5,307 nt of DNA from Armatimonadota bacterium (GTDB lineage Bacteria; Vulcanimicrobiota; JACPDS01), in NCBI GenBank assembly GCA_016183885.1, contig JACPDS010000112.1, forward strand, positions 1 to 5,307, read 5' to 3'. A model generated the notes under the pieces. That model was given only the letters and a program-made list of their open reading frames with translations, was not told the DNA's origin and made no database searches. Within the stretch, counting starts at the first letter, position 1, and every line of letters begins with the position of its first letter. The translations under genes were made by a program, and so were the position numbers. Shown here piece by piece: positions 5,124 to 5,307 of this stretch.

Positions 5124-5192
5124 AGAATTCAGTATTTAGAATATAGGAGATAAAATAATAAAAAACATTCTGAATTCTGACTCCTATATTCT
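5124..5192. repeat. Two interleaved inverted repeats of AGAATT type
   Basis: AGAATTCAG (5124-5132) is complementary to CTGAATTCT (5170-5178), and AGAATATAGGAG (5138-5149) is complementary to CTCCTATATTCT (5181-5192). The arms cross instead of nesting, so both cannot form one simple hairpin. The words belong to the same AT-rich family as the repeats at 587-619 and 5209-5222. Confidence 0.6.
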
Positions 5193-5208
5193 GGATTCCT
5201 TAATCTAA

Positions 5209-5226
5209 GTTTAGAATTTAGAATTT
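5209..5226. repeat. Second copy of the TTTAGAATTTAG intergenic repeat
   Basis: GTTTAGAATTTAGAATTT starts with 14 bases identical to 587-600. The unit TTTAGAA is iterated with a 7-base period. It lies just downstream of the presumed minus-strand gene end at 5244. Confidence 0.5.
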
Positions 5227-5243
5227 TTTTCTGTAGAATTTTG

Positions 5244-5307
5244 CTATTTTGCCCCTTTTATTCCTTCATTAGAATCATATTTTAATTCTTTTAATTTATG
5301 TTCTTTA
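5244..5307 (-). CDS. Possible C-terminal end of an unidentified protein (rest outside window)
   Basis: On the minus strand, one frame is open from the window edge for 20 codons, KEHKLKELKYDSNEGIKGAK, and ends with TAG at 5246-5244. The other two minus frames have early stops. The lysine-rich composition resembles the other proteins in the window. Twenty codons are too few to name a family or to exclude chance. Confidence 0.35.
   Translation of the reverse strand, partial: KEHKLKELKYDSNEGIKGAK

Overview
The window is AT-rich, about one third G+C by eye, and carries a glycolysis cluster followed by a short accessory region. The gap–pgk–tpiA order, lysine-rich proteins, A/T-rich codons and short intergenic tracts built on TTTAGAATT-type words resemble small-genome Patescibacteria (CPR, for example Parcubacteria). 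That assignment is an inference from style and not from a marker gene. TGG is the tryptophan codon and TGA is not needed inside any gene, so the standard bacterial code fits.

Layout, plus strand: the 3' half of a glyceraldehyde-3-phosphate dehydrogenase gene (1-525), an intact phosphoglycerate kinase (639-1832), a small GNAT acetyltransferase with an internal gap (1837-2190), and a triosephosphate isomerase gene broken by an out-of-frame deletion that removes the catalytic glutamate (2241-2875). Read together, these genes would interconvert the triose phosphates and make ATP in lower glycolysis. As given, the tpiA copy cannot encode a working enzyme. A probable IS481-type transposase remnant (about 2880-3021) follows.

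Layout, minus strand: a HEPN/MNT toxin–antitoxin-like pair whose genes overlap by 47 bases (3716-3324 and 3370-3008), a decayed gene end (about 3868-3770), a coiled-coil protein with a glucosaminidase-type peptidoglycan hydrolase domain (4816-3869), and the possible last codons of another gene at the right edge (5307-5244).

The region 4817-5243 has no gene. It holds a probable promoter for the hydrolase gene, a 138-bp element bounded by inverted repeats with two REP-like GC hairpins inside (4984-5121), and a set of AGAATT-type inverted repeats in crossing order (5124-5192). I see no clear new defence or mobile system. The best leads are the structured 138-bp element, the recurrent short internal deletions, and the HEPN/MNT pair beside a lytic enzyme.
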